From Stutzerimonas nosocomialis (lineage in GTDB: Bacteria > Pseudomonadota > Gammaproteobacteria > Pseudomonadales > Pseudomonadaceae): DNA of 64,000 nt. The first letter of the stretch is position 1, and each line of letters opens with the position of its first letter. Positions 20,298 to 28,361 of the stretch are shown one piece after another. Below the pieces are notes generated by a model. The model was not told the DNA's origin and made no database searches. It saw nothing but the letters and a program-made list of their open reading frames with translations. Position numbers and translations under genes: made by a program. The stretch lies in the NCBI RefSeq assembly GCF_005876855.1, contig NZ_QLAE01000008.1, forward strand, positions 96,762-160,761, written 5' to 3'.

Positions 20298-21446
20298 ATG
20301 CTCATCAGCAAATTACCCAATGTCGGCACCACCATCTTCACCACGATGTCCCAGCTCGCGGCGCAGACCGGGGCGTTGAACCTGTCCCAGGGTTTTCCCG
20401 ACTTCGATGGGCCCGACGCGCTGCGCGAAGCCGTGGCGCGCCATGTCATGAGCGGCCACAACCAGTACGCGCCGATGCCGGGTCTGCCGGCGCTGCGCGA
20501 GCAGATCGCGGACAAGGTCGCCAGGCTCCATGGGCGAACAGTCAGCGCCGGTGACGAGGTGACCGTCACGCCCGGCGCCACCCAGGCGATCTTCTGCGCC
20601 ATCCACGCGGTGATCCGTCCGGGCGACGAGGTCATCGTCTTCGACCCCTGCTATGACAGCTACGAGCCTGCGACCGAGCTGGCCGGAGGGCGCTGCGTGC
20701 ACCTCGCCCTGACGCCCCCGTCGTTCGCCATCGACTGGCAGCAGCTCGGCGAGGCGCTGTCGCCGCGCACGCGGATGATCATTCTCAACAGCCCGCACAA
20801 CCCGAGCGGCACGCTGATCGGCCGCGCCGAGCTGGACCGGCTGGCCGAGCTGATTCGTGGACGGGACATCTACCTGCTCAGTGACGAGGTCTACGAGCAC
20901 CTGGTGTTCGACGGCGCCAGCCATGCCAGCGTGCTCGGCCACGAGGAGCTGTATCGCCGCGCCTTCGTGGTGAGTTCGTTCGGCAAGACCTACCACGTGA
21001 CGGGCTGGAAGACCGGCTACGTCATCGCGCCGCCGGCCCTGACCGCCGAGCTGCGCAAGGTCCACCAGTACGTCAGCTTCTGTGGCGTGACGCCGCTGCA
21101 GCATGCCCTTGCCGACTTCATGGCCGAGCATCCGGAACATGTAGACGAGCTGCCGGCCTTCTACCAGGCCAAGCGGGACCTGTTCTGCGACCTGCTGGCC
21201 GGATCACGTTTCGCCTTCACCCGCGCGGCCGGAACCTATTTCCAGCTGGCCGACTACTCGGCGATCAGGCCGGACCTGGACGATGTCGAGATGGCCCAGT
21301 GGATGACCCGCGAGCACGGCGTGGCGACCATCCCCATCTCGGTGTTCTACCAGAGCCCTCCGCAAGGGCTGAGGCTGGTCCGGTTCTGCTTCGCCAAGCG
21401 CGAAGATACGTTGCGCCAGGCCGCCGAGAGGTTAGCCGTCCTATGA
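20298..21446 (+). CDS. Methionine aminotransferase (YbdL-like)
   Basis: PLP aminotransferase, class I/II. The 382-residue product has NSPHNPSG (Asn168), DEVYEHLVFDG (Asp196, Tyr199) and the PLP lysine Lys230 in SSFGKTYHVTGWK, typical of the YbdL/kynurenine-glutamine transaminase group, which prefers methionine or glutamine as donors. The frame is open far upstream, but the ATG at 20298 (MLISKLPNVGTTIF) fits the family. Its stop overlaps the start of the next gene (ATGA). With the omega-amidase next door it likely works in transamination of 4-methylthio-2-oxobutyrate to methionine. Confidence 0.87.
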   Translation: MLISKLPNVGTTIFTTMSQLAAQTGALNLSQGFPDFDGPDALREAVARHVMSGHNQYAPMPGLPALREQIADKVARLHGRTVSAGDEVTVTPGATQAIFCAIHAVIRPGDEVIVFDPCYDSYEPATELAGGRCVHLALTPPSFAIDWQQLGEALSPRTRMIILNSPHNPSGTLIGRAELDRLAELIRGRDIYLLSDEVYEHLVFDGASHASVLGHEELYRRAFVVSSFGKTYHVTGWKTGYVIAPPALTAELRKVHQYVSFCGVTPLQHALADFMAEHPEHVDELPAFYQAKRDLFCDLLAGSRFAFTRAAGTYFQLADYSAIRPDLDDVEMAQWMTREHGVATIPISVFYQSPPQGLRLVRFCFAKREDTLRQAAERLAVL

Positions 21447-22228
21447 CCGCACGCCCCGATCTCGATATCGCGCTCGTCCAGACGAGCCTCGTCTGGCAGG
21501 ACGCCGCCGCCAACCGCGACCACTTCCAGCGCCTGCTGCAGCAAGCGCGGGGTGCCGACCTGGTGGTGCTGCCGGAAATGTTCACCACCGGATTCTCGAT
21601 GCACTCCGAGCACCTGGCGGAGGCGGAGGATGGCCCCACCGCGCAGTGGCTGCGCGAGCAGGCGGCGGCGCTGGAGGCCGTCGTCTGCGGCAGCCTGATC
21701 GTTCGCGATCAGGCCGGTTTTCATCGAAATCGCCTGCTCTGGGCGCAGCCCGACGGCCAGCTGTTGCACTACGACAAGCGCCATCTGTTCCGCATGGCGG
21801 GCGAGCACAAGCACTACAGTGCGGGCAGCCGCCAGGCGGTGTTCGAGCTCAAGGGCTGGCGGGTGCGGCCGCTGATCTGCTACGACCTGCGCTTTCCGGT
21901 GTGGAGCCGCGATGCGAGCGGCACCGACCTGTTGCTGTACACCGCCAACTGGCCGGCGGCGCGCCGGCAGCACTGGAACCGCCTGCTACCGGCCCGGGCC
22001 ATCGAGAACCTCTGCTACGTGGCCGCCGTCAACCGGATCGGCGAGGACGGCAAGGGGCATGCCTACAGCGGCGACAGCCAGGTCCTGGATTTCCACGGCC
22101 AAGCGCTGCTCGAGGGGCGGGATGGCGAGGGCGTGTTCCGGGTCAGGTTGTCGGCGGCCGACCTGGCGGAGCATCGCGAGCGCTTCCCTGCGCATCAGGA
22201 TGCCGATGACTTCGAGCTGAGCCTGTAG
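21443..22228 (+). CDS. Omega-amidase / nitrilase-family amidohydrolase (YafV-like)
   Basis: Nitrilase superfamily hydrolase with the catalytic triad Glu45 (VVLPEMFTTGF), Lys112 (YDKRHLF) and Cys146 (LICYDLRFPVW). The 261-residue length and sequence fit YafV/Nit2 omega-amidases, which hydrolyse 2-oxoglutaramate and 2-oxosuccinamate to the oxo acid and ammonia. It starts inside the stop of the methionine aminotransferase gene, so the pair is translationally coupled. An aminotransferase using glutamine produces 2-oxoglutaramate, and its removal would drive the reaction forward. Confidence 0.87.
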   Translation: MTARPDLDIALVQTSLVWQDAAANRDHFQRLLQQARGADLVVLPEMFTTGFSMHSEHLAEAEDGPTAQWLREQAAALEAVVCGSLIVRDQAGFHRNRLLWAQPDGQLLHYDKRHLFRMAGEHKHYSAGSRQAVFELKGWRVRPLICYDLRFPVWSRDASGTDLLLYTANWPAARRQHWNRLLPARAIENLCYVAAVNRIGEDGKGHAYSGDSQVLDFHGQALLEGRDGEGVFRVRLSAADLAEHRERFPAHQDADDFELSL

Positions 22229-22232
22229 GCCT

Positions 22233-23591
22233 TCAGCTTTCGACGGTTTTGGCCACCAGCGCCTGGCGTCTGAGCAGCAACAGCGGCAGGCCGAGCACCA
22301 GCACCAGCAGCCCGAGCAGGGCGCCCAGGCCCGCATAGAGCGTGCTCGAGACGAACAGCCCCAGGCAGCAGCAGGCGAAGATCAGCGGCAGCAGCGGGTA
22401 AAGCGGCACGCGGAAGGGACGCGGCACGTTCGGTTGCAGCTTGCGCAGGCGCAGCAGCGACAGCGCCGTCATGCACATGAAGAACCAGAACACCGGCGCG
22501 GTGTACGCGACCATCGCCTCCACGCCGCTCTGGCTCAGGGCGCCGAACAGGATCAGCAGCAACGTGATGGCGCCCTGGACCAGCAGCGCGCGCACCGGCG
22601 TCGAGCCGCGCTCGTTCCAGGCGCCGAGCATGCTCAGCTGCGGAACGTCGCGTCCCAGCGCGTAGTACACACGGGCTCCGGTCAGGATCGTCGCGTTGAT
22701 GGTGCTCAGGGCGGTGAAGCAGATCAGCAGGCTCAGCGCCAGGGCGGCCCAGTTGCCCGCCACCAGGTCCATCAGGTCGGCGCCCACGGCGGTCGACTGG
22801 CTGAGCGCCTGCAGGCCGAATATCTGCAGGAAGGCCACGTTGGCCAGCAGGTAGAGCGTCGTCACCACCAGCGTGCCCAGCAGCAGCACCCGGCTCATGT
22901 TACGGCCCGGGTCTTGCAATTCGCCCGACAGGTAGGCCGCCTCGTTCCAGCCGCCATAGGTCAGCAATACGAACACCATGCCCATGCCCAGCATGCCGAC
23001 GCTGATCCCGTCCCCGGTCGGCTGAGCGGCGACCACCGGTTCGGCCTGCGCGGAAGAGAGCAGGCCGGCCAGCATCACGCTGGTCAGCGCCAGCACAGTC
23101 AGGCTGCTCAGGATGACCTGGATACGCTTGGATTCGCGAGTGCCCAGGATGTTGAGCGTGGTCAGCAGCACCACCGCGAGCGCCGCGTGCAGGGCTGCGC
23201 CATAGTCGCCGAGCGGTATCAGTCGCTGCGCGTAGTCGCCATAGATGAACGCCACCGCGGCGATGGCGCCCGTCTGGATGACGGTGCCGCGGGCCCAGGC
23301 GAACATCAGCCCCAGCTGCCGTCCCCAGGCCTTGCTCAGGTAGTGATATTCGCCGCCTTCGTCCGGAAAGGTCGCGCCGAGTTCGGCATAGCAGAGCGCG
23401 CCGACCAGCATGAGCAGGCCGCCGGCGAGCCAGAAGCCGATGTACATCGCCGTGCTGTCAGCGTGCTGGGCGACCAGGGGCGGAAAGCCGAAGATGCCGA
23501 CGCCGACCACGACGCCCACCAGCACGGCGACGCCATCCAGGACGGACAGCCCGCCGCTGTGCGGGGGCTGGGTTTGAGGGCCCGTGCTCAA
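22233..23591 (-). CDS. APC-superfamily amino acid permease
   Basis: Membrane transporter of 452 residues with about 12 hydrophobic segments. The first carries the APC signature GVGIFGFPP, and PDEGGEYHYLSKAWG follows the second. Substrate cannot be told from sequence. Its start overlaps the stop of an exported methyltransferase-fold gene transcribed ahead of it (ATGA), so the two form an operon. It converges with the omega-amidase gene, 4 bases apart. Confidence 0.88.
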   Translation of the reverse strand: MSTGPQTQPPHSGGLSVLDGVAVLVGVVVGVGIFGFPPLVAQHADSTAMYIGFWLAGGLLMLVGALCYAELGATFPDEGGEYHYLSKAWGRQLGLMFAWARGTVIQTGAIAAVAFIYGDYAQRLIPLGDYGAALHAALAVVLLTTLNILGTRESKRIQVILSSLTVLALTSVMLAGLLSSAQAEPVVAAQPTGDGISVGMLGMGMVFVLLTYGGWNEAAYLSGELQDPGRNMSRVLLLGTLVVTTLYLLANVAFLQIFGLQALSQSTAVGADLMDLVAGNWAALALSLLICFTALSTINATILTGARVYYALGRDVPQLSMLGAWNERGSTPVRALLVQGAITLLLILFGALSQSGVEAMVAYTAPVFWFFMCMTALSLLRLRKLQPNVPRPFRVPLYPLLPLIFACCCLGLFVSSTLYAGLGALLGLLVLVLGLPLLLLRRQALVAKTVES

Positions 23592-24391
23592 GTGCGGCGC
23601 GCGCTCCAGTTGGAGACGGCTCCTTCGCCAGAGAGGGCGGTGATGCGATCACCCTCGACCTTGCCCATGTAGAGCTTGCCGCCCACGTTGAAGCGCAGGA
23701 CTTCGCCTTCCAGGCTGCCGGTCACCGCGTTCTGCAGCCCACCGGCCTGGGCGGTGCCTTCGACCTGCTGGAATTGCTGCTGCAGGTCGAGGGTGAAGTT
23801 GCCATTGCCGTCGTTGACCTCCCAGCGGCCGTCGACCTTGGCCGGCACTATCCAGAGGTAGACGTAGCTGCCGCCGATGTAGTCGCTGCGATCGGCCTGC
23901 CACTCGTCCATGCTGAAGGCATGGGACACCACCCGGGTGCCTGGCTTGAGCGTGTCGAGGATGACTGGGCGCAGGCGTAGGTTGACCCGCGGCAAGAGGT
24001 ACATGGTCAGCACCGTGGCCTCGGAAATGTCCTTCTTGAACAGGTCGCCCTGTTCGAAGCTGACCTTGTCCGATACGCCGGCGGCTTCGGCATTGGCCTC
24101 GGCTTCACGGATGCGCTCGGGGTCCAGGTCGATCCCCAGGGCCGAGCGAGCGCCGCGATCGCGTACCGCCGCGATGGCGATGCGACCGTCGCCCGAGCCG
24201 AGGTCGATGACGGTGTCGTCCGAATTCACGTTCGCCATCTCCAGCATGCGCGCCACGACATGGTCGGGCGTCGGCACGTAAGGAACATCGAGTTGCGGTG
24301 CGTTCTGGGCGTGGGCGGGCAACAGGGCGGAAAGCAACAGCAAGGGTAGAGCGGTCAGAAAGGCAGGACGGCGAACGGACGCGAGCGACAT
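23588..24391 (-). CDS. Exported SAM-dependent methyltransferase-fold protein
   Basis: 267 residues. Residues 1-28 form a signal peptide (LLLLSALLPAHAQN, predicted cleavage after AHA). The Rossmann methyltransferase core follows, with motif I DLGSGDGR at 63-70 and an acidic residue after strand 2 (GIDLD, 87-90). The C-terminal third (about 185-267) is beta-rich and does not look like a methyltransferase. Class I folds of this kind act on proteins or small molecules in the cytoplasm, so the signal peptide is odd because SAM is not known to be available in the periplasm. Operon with the permease downstream. Function unknown. Confidence 0.75.
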   Translation of the reverse strand: MSLASVRRPAFLTALPLLLLSALLPAHAQNAPQLDVPYVPTPDHVVARMLEMANVNSDDTVIDLGSGDGRIAIAAVRDRGARSALGIDLDPERIREAEANAEAAGVSDKVSFEQGDLFKKDISEATVLTMYLLPRVNLRLRPVILDTLKPGTRVVSHAFSMDEWQADRSDYIGGSYVYLWIVPAKVDGRWEVNDGNGNFTLDLQQQFQQVEGTAQAGGLQNAVTGSLEGEVLRFNVGGKLYMGKVEGDRITALSGEGAVSNWSARRT

Positions 24392-24441
24392 GGGTGTAAC
24401 TCCCTTGGCAAGTTCGGTCCCCGCACGGGTTGGACGGGGCG

Positions 24442-24470
24442 CTAATGTCCGGACCCATGCGCCGCTTCAA
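24442..24470 (-). promoter_or_regulatory. Possible promoter for the methyltransferase-permease operon
   Basis: On the minus strand, TTGAAG (24465-24470) and CATTAG (24442-24447) with 17 bases between. The -10 is a weak match, so this is tentative. Confidence 0.3.
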
Positions 24471-24592
24471 GGTTCTGGGCACGCCCGGGAAAATTTTTCC
24501 GGCGACGCCGGACGCTTACCCGGCAAGGCCCGGTTGGCGGGCGTCGATACGCGATCGGCTAGCTTGTAACGCCATGTAAAAGCACGCCGCCA

Positions 24593-25636
24593 CTAGCGCG
24601 TCTCTTCGGGTAGCGATTGTTCGATCACGCCGTACCAGCCCATGCCGGGATAGGTTTCGAAGCCTGGCGTAAGGGCCCAGGCCTGGATCGATCGCTGGTT
24701 CACCGTGCGGTAGCCGCTGGCCTGTTCGCGGGCGGTCTCGATCCGGACGGGATCGCCCAGCACGGCCCTGGGATCGGAGCTGGCGATGAGACGGTGATCG
24801 GCATCGATCAGCACGCAGCGGCTGCGAGGGCGCTCCTCGTCGCTCAGGCGCACGCCCTGGATGACGGCGTTGGCCTGGGTCTGCCAGTCGAAGAACACGC
24901 CGATCACCCCGAGGACCTCGCCGTTGCTCTTGCCCTTGGCCCGCACCGCGGCACTGAAGGGACAGGTGACGGCGTTGCCGAGCAGCGGCTCGCGCATCAC
25001 GGACGAACAGTGGTAGCGGTCGCCACTCGGGTGGCGCAGCGCCTCGCGGAACCAGGGGGCGTCGGCCACCCGAGCGCCCAGTACCTGGGGATGGGCGCCG
25101 GGCCTTCCACAGGCGATGACCTTGCCCTGGCGGTCGGCTATCCAGATGTCCAGGTAGACGGTGTAGCTGTCGAGAATGACCCCGAGGCGCCGTCCCGCTT
25201 CGGCGCAGGTGGCCGGGTCGAGGCTTTCCAGGGCGCGGACCAGCGACGCGTCGGTCGCCCACCAGCGCACGTCGCAGGAGCGCTCATAGAGGTTGCGGTC
25301 GATGATTTCGATCATGTGCAGCGCAAGATCGGCCAGGCGCTGGCCGCGCACCTCGAAGCACATGCTCTGGCCGACCTGCGACAACTCGCTGACCGCCGAA
25401 CGCAGGTTGGCCGAGAGCCCGTCGGCAATGCCCATCACCCGCTCCGAGATCGACTTGACCTCTTCGGCGACGATCGAGAAGCCGCGTCCCGAGGCGCCGG
25501 CATGGGCCGCTTCGATCAGGGCGTTGATGGCCAGCAGCTTGGTCTCGCGGGTGATCTTCTGGATGTCGGCAATGCCGCGCGCCGCCAGGACTTCCACGTC
25601 TCTGGACAATTCGACGATGCGTTCGGGCTCTATCAT
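24593..25636 (-). CDS. Soluble chemoreceptor-like protein with C-terminal sensor domain
   Basis: 347 residues with no membrane segment. The N-terminal part (about 20-70) matches the signalling hairpin tip of methyl-accepting proteins: ETKLLAINALIEAAHAGA then RGFSIVAEEVKSIS. The C-terminal part (about 125-345) looks like a Cache/PDC-type sensor, with WIADRQGKVIACG, ADAPWFREAL, GVIGVFFDW and a second half. The order is the reverse of a normal receptor and the signalling coil is short. The frame is open another 59 codons upstream, but the ATG at 25636 (MIEPERIVELSRD) has AAGG about 12 bases upstream and starts the conserved part. Ligand and partner unknown. Confidence 0.72.
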   Translation of the reverse strand: MIEPERIVELSRDVEVLAARGIADIQKITRETKLLAINALIEAAHAGASGRGFSIVAEEVKSISERVMGIADGLSANLRSAVSELSQVGQSMCFEVRGQRLADLALHMIEIIDRNLYERSCDVRWWATDASLVRALESLDPATCAEAGRRLGVILDSYTVYLDIWIADRQGKVIACGRPGAHPQVLGARVADAPWFREALRHPSGDRYHCSSVMREPLLGNAVTCPFSAAVRAKGKSNGEVLGVIGVFFDWQTQANAVIQGVRLSDEERPRSRCVLIDADHRLIASSDPRAVLGDPVRIETAREQASGYRTVNQRSIQAWALTPGFETYPGMGWYGVIEQSLPEETR

Positions 25637-25914
25637 TGCGGTTCTGACCTTGAGGCAAGGAGGAGGGCAAGTAGAGGCAGGATCGAGCAAAAGGAAAAAT
25701 GGGTACGCTGAGCGGCCCTGATTATGTAGCGATCGGCCGAACTGGACGGCGGATCGATACGGCGTTCGTCGCGGCTGCGCGTTCGCTTGGGCGAGTGTAG
25801 CGAGCGGCGTCACCGGCCGACATCGTGGCGCGTTCGCCGCAGTGTGATGGATGTCTCAGAATCGGTGGGCGTGACGGCTGCTTGCGGGCGCAGCGCGGGG
25901 AGACCGAGCGGGCC
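25637..25914. other. Intergenic region between the chemoreceptor-like gene and leuA
   Basis: No gene recognised; short open frames here show no family. A CATAAT hexamer near 25725 on the minus strand could be the -10 of the chemoreceptor-like gene but no -35 was found. Confidence 0.35.
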
Positions 25915-25938
25915 GGACAGGGGTGGGCGCCCCTGTCC
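25915..25938 (-). terminator. Hairpin downstream of leuA
   Basis: Perfect 9-bp stem GGACAGGGG/CCCCTGTCC with a 6-base loop, 12 bases past the leuA stop. No T-tract follows on the leuA strand, so termination is likely but unproven. Confidence 0.5.
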
Positions 25939-25949
25939 GTCTGCCAGGG

Positions 25950-27620
25950 TCAGGCGGCCTTGGCGCCGGCCTCGCGCAGGGCGCGGTTGAGCGCGCTGAA
26001 CAGGGCGCGGAAGCTTGCCGTGGTGATGTTCTCGTCGATGCCCACACCGTGCAGCGGGCGCTGGCCATCCAGGCGGATTTCGATGTAGGCCGCGGCCTTG
26101 GCATTGGCGCCGGCGCCGATGGCGTGCTCGGAGTAGTCCATGATCTCGACCGCAGCCGGCAGCCCCGCCACCAGGGCTTCCAACGGGCCTTTGCCAATGC
26201 CGCGCCAATGCTGCGTCTCGCCGGCGTTGAGCACTTCGACGTCGACCGCGCTGGTGCCGTTTTCTTCCTGCAGGCGATGGCCCTTGAGGGTGTAGGGCAC
26301 ATGGGCCTGCAGGTATTCGCGTTCGAGCAGGCTGTAGATCTGCTCCGCGGTCATTTCCAGGCCCAGTCGGTCGGTTTCCCTCTGCACGACCTGGCTGAAT
26401 TCGATCTGCATGCGGCGCGGCAGGCTGATGCCGTATTCCTGTTCGAGCAGGAAGGTGATGCCGCCCTTGCCGGACTGGCTGTTGACCCGGATCACCGCCT
26501 CGTAGTCGCGGCCGATGTCAGCCGGATCGATCGGCAAGTACGGCACTTCCCAGATCTGGTCGTCCTTCTGCTGGGCGAAGCCCTTGCGGATCGCATCTTG
26601 GTGCGAGCCGGAGAACGCCGTGTGGACCAGGTCGCCGACGTAGGGATGGCGCGGGTGAACGGGCAACTGGTTGCATTCCTCGACCACCTTGCGCACCGCG
26701 TCGATGTCGGAAAAGTCCAGCTGCGGGTCCACGCCCTGGGTGTAGAGGTTCAACGCCAGGGTGACCAGGTCGACGTTGCCGGTCCGCTCGCCGTTGCCGA
26801 ACAGGCAGCCTTCGACGCGATCGGCGCCGGCCATCAGGCCGAGTTCGCTGGCCGCGACGCCCGTGCCACGGTCGTTGTGCGTGTGCAGGCTGATGATCAC
26901 GCTGTCGCGCTTGTCGATGTGGCGACCGAAATACTCTATCTGGTCGGCGTAGACGTTCGGCGTCGCCGCCTCGATGGTCGCGGGCAGGTTCAGGATCAGC
27001 TTGCGGGCCGGCGTCGGCTGGAATACGTCGATCACCGCATTGCAGACCTCGACGGCGAAATCGGTCTCGGTGGAGCTGAAGACCTCGGGCGAGTACTCGA
27101 AGCGCCAGTCGGTTTCCGGCGCCTGTGCGGCCAGGCGGCTGATGGTCCGGGCGGCATTGACCGCGATCTGCACGACGCCGGCCTTGTCCTGGTTGAAGAC
27201 GATGCGGCGGAAACTCGGCGCGGTGGCGTTGTAGTAGTGAACGATGGCCTGCCTCGCGCCCTTGAGCGACTCGAAGGTCCGGCTGATCAGGTCGTCGCGC
27301 GCCTGGGTGAGCACCTGGATGGTGACGTCGTCCGGGATGTGGCCGCCTTCGATCAGTTCGCGGACGAAGTCGAAGTCCGTTTGCGAGGCGGAGGGGAAGC
27401 CCACTTCGATTTCCTTGATGCCCACCTGGACCAGCGTCTTGAAGAAGCGCATCTTCTTGGCCGCATCCATCGGCTCGATCAGCGACTGGTTGCCGTCGCG
27501 AAGGTCGGAGCTCAGCCAGATCGGGGCCTGGGTGATCGTCTTCGACGGCCAGGTCCGATCAGGCAGGTGGATGACCGGAAAGGCCCGATATTTTTGCGAT
27601 GGATTCTTGAGCATGGTCAT
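25950..27620 (-). CDS. leuA: 2-isopropylmalate synthase
   Basis: First committed step of leucine biosynthesis: acetyl-CoA plus 2-oxoisovalerate to 2-isopropylmalate. The 556-residue product has the HMGL-like catalytic barrel ([15 protein letters not shown] at about 46, HTHNDRGTG near 250, [11 protein letters not shown] near 285) and the C-terminal leucine-binding regulatory domain. It belongs to the long proteobacterial type starting with [11 protein letters not shown]. Two ATGs (27620 and 27614) are possible. The upstream frame to 27830 has no family sequence. Stands alone, divergent from the DUF2946/oprC genes. Confidence 0.94.
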   Translation of the reverse strand: MTMLKNPSQKYRAFPVIHLPDRTWPSKTITQAPIWLSSDLRDGNQSLIEPMDAAKKMRFFKTLVQVGIKEIEVGFPSASQTDFDFVRELIEGGHIPDDVTIQVLTQARDDLISRTFESLKGARQAIVHYYNATAPSFRRIVFNQDKAGVVQIAVNAARTISRLAAQAPETDWRFEYSPEVFSSTETDFAVEVCNAVIDVFQPTPARKLILNLPATIEAATPNVYADQIEYFGRHIDKRDSVIISLHTHNDRGTGVAASELGLMAGADRVEGCLFGNGERTGNVDLVTLALNLYTQGVDPQLDFSDIDAVRKVVEECNQLPVHPRHPYVGDLVHTAFSGSHQDAIRKGFAQQKDDQIWEVPYLPIDPADIGRDYEAVIRVNSQSGKGGITFLLEQEYGISLPRRMQIEFSQVVQRETDRLGLEMTAEQIYSLLEREYLQAHVPYTLKGHRLQEENGTSAVDVEVLNAGETQHWRGIGKGPLEALVAGLPAAVEIMDYSEHAIGAGANAKAAAYIEIRLDGQRPLHGVGIDENITTASFRALFSALNRALREAGAKAA

Positions 27621-27643
27621 GGCGTTTTCCCGAGCGTTCCGTG

Positions 27644-27666
27644 GGCGAGCAGCTGTTCTGCTCGCC
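27644..27666 (-). promoter_or_regulatory. Leader hairpin in the leuA 5' region
   Basis: Perfect 9-bp stem GGCGAGCAG/CTGCTCGCC with a 5-base loop, 23 bases before the leuA start. No T-tract follows it in the leuA direction and I saw no Leu-codon run, so it is not a classical attenuator. It could affect mRNA stability or translation. Confidence 0.45.
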
Positions 27667-27689
27667 TGAATCAATGATTTATGGTGCGA

Positions 27690-27718
27690 AGTTATTGCTT
27701 TCCGGTTGGCTCGTGCAA
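27690..27718 (-). promoter_or_regulatory. Likely leuA promoter
   Basis: On the minus strand TTGCAC (27713-27718) and ATAACT (27690-27695) with 17 bases between, about 70 bases upstream of the leuA start and just upstream of the leader hairpin. Confidence 0.45.
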
Positions 27719-27830
27719 GAGTCGATAAAAAAATGGTGAATGGTGCCAATATCCTTCCGTAAGCGATAGGACGTGCTGCCAGGCGGGCAAAAACTGAGGC
27801 TTGCTTGCTCGGCCCGTATTGCGGCCTCAT

Positions 27831-27843
27831 GTCACGGCGTGAC
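27831..27843. promoter_or_regulatory. Short inverted repeat upstream of the DUF2946 gene
   Basis: GTCAC GGC GTGAC, perfect 5-bp arms, about 70 bases before the DUF2946 gene. Possible operator; it does not match the CopR box as I remember it. Confidence 0.25.
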
Positions 27844-27913
27844 GGTCGAGCGGGTCATGCGATCATTCCGGGACTTGCGCAGGAGCCGCCCGGGTTTGCT
27901 GAAGGACGCATAG

Positions 27914-28306
27914 GTGACAGGTAAACGGCTATCGACGATGAGCATCTGGCTTGGCCTGTTCGCCATGCTGATGATCCATGTCGGTCCGTTGTATTCGGCG
28001 TTGCAGGTCGCCCGGACGCCAGCTTCCGCGGTGGTGACCGAGGGGCATCATGCGCATGCGTCGTCCGCGCACGACCAGCATCAGCACCGGCACGCGCCGG
28101 CCGGCGAGCCGGCCTGGCTGGCCGCCCTGGAACTCTGTGGCTATTGCGAGCTGCTGACGCTCAACCCGCCGCTCACGCTTTCCCTCGATCTGGCCCTGCC
28201 GCGGCACACGCCGGTCGTTTTCCTGCCGTTGCCCGAAAGCCCCCTGCCGCCGGTCCCGCGTCGCAGCAGTGGCCACCCGCGCGCGCCCCCACTTATCCAT
28301 TGCTGA
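27914..28306 (+). CDS. DUF2946 domain protein, likely copper-linked
   Basis: 130 residues. The N-terminal hydrophobic segment (about 10-30) is followed by a His-rich stretch (GHHAHASSAHDQHQHRHAP, 44-62) and a CGYC motif (LELCGYCELL). The tail is Pro-rich. It starts at a GTG behind AAGGA (27902-27906); an inner ATG at 27938 is the alternative. DUF2946 proteins often sit next to copper-type TonB receptors, and oprC follows after 55 bases. Metal binding or a copper-regulated periplasmic role is inference. Confidence 0.7.
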   Translation: MTGKRLSTMSIWLGLFAMLMIHVGPLYSALQVARTPASAVVTEGHHAHASSAHDQHQHRHAPAGEPAWLAALELCGYCELLTLNPPLTLSLDLALPRHTPVVFLPLPESPLPPVPRRSSGHPRAPPLIHC

Positions 28307-28361
28307 TCCCAGGGCCAGCCACCCGAGCGTGGCTGTACGAAAATCAGAAATGGAATGACCT

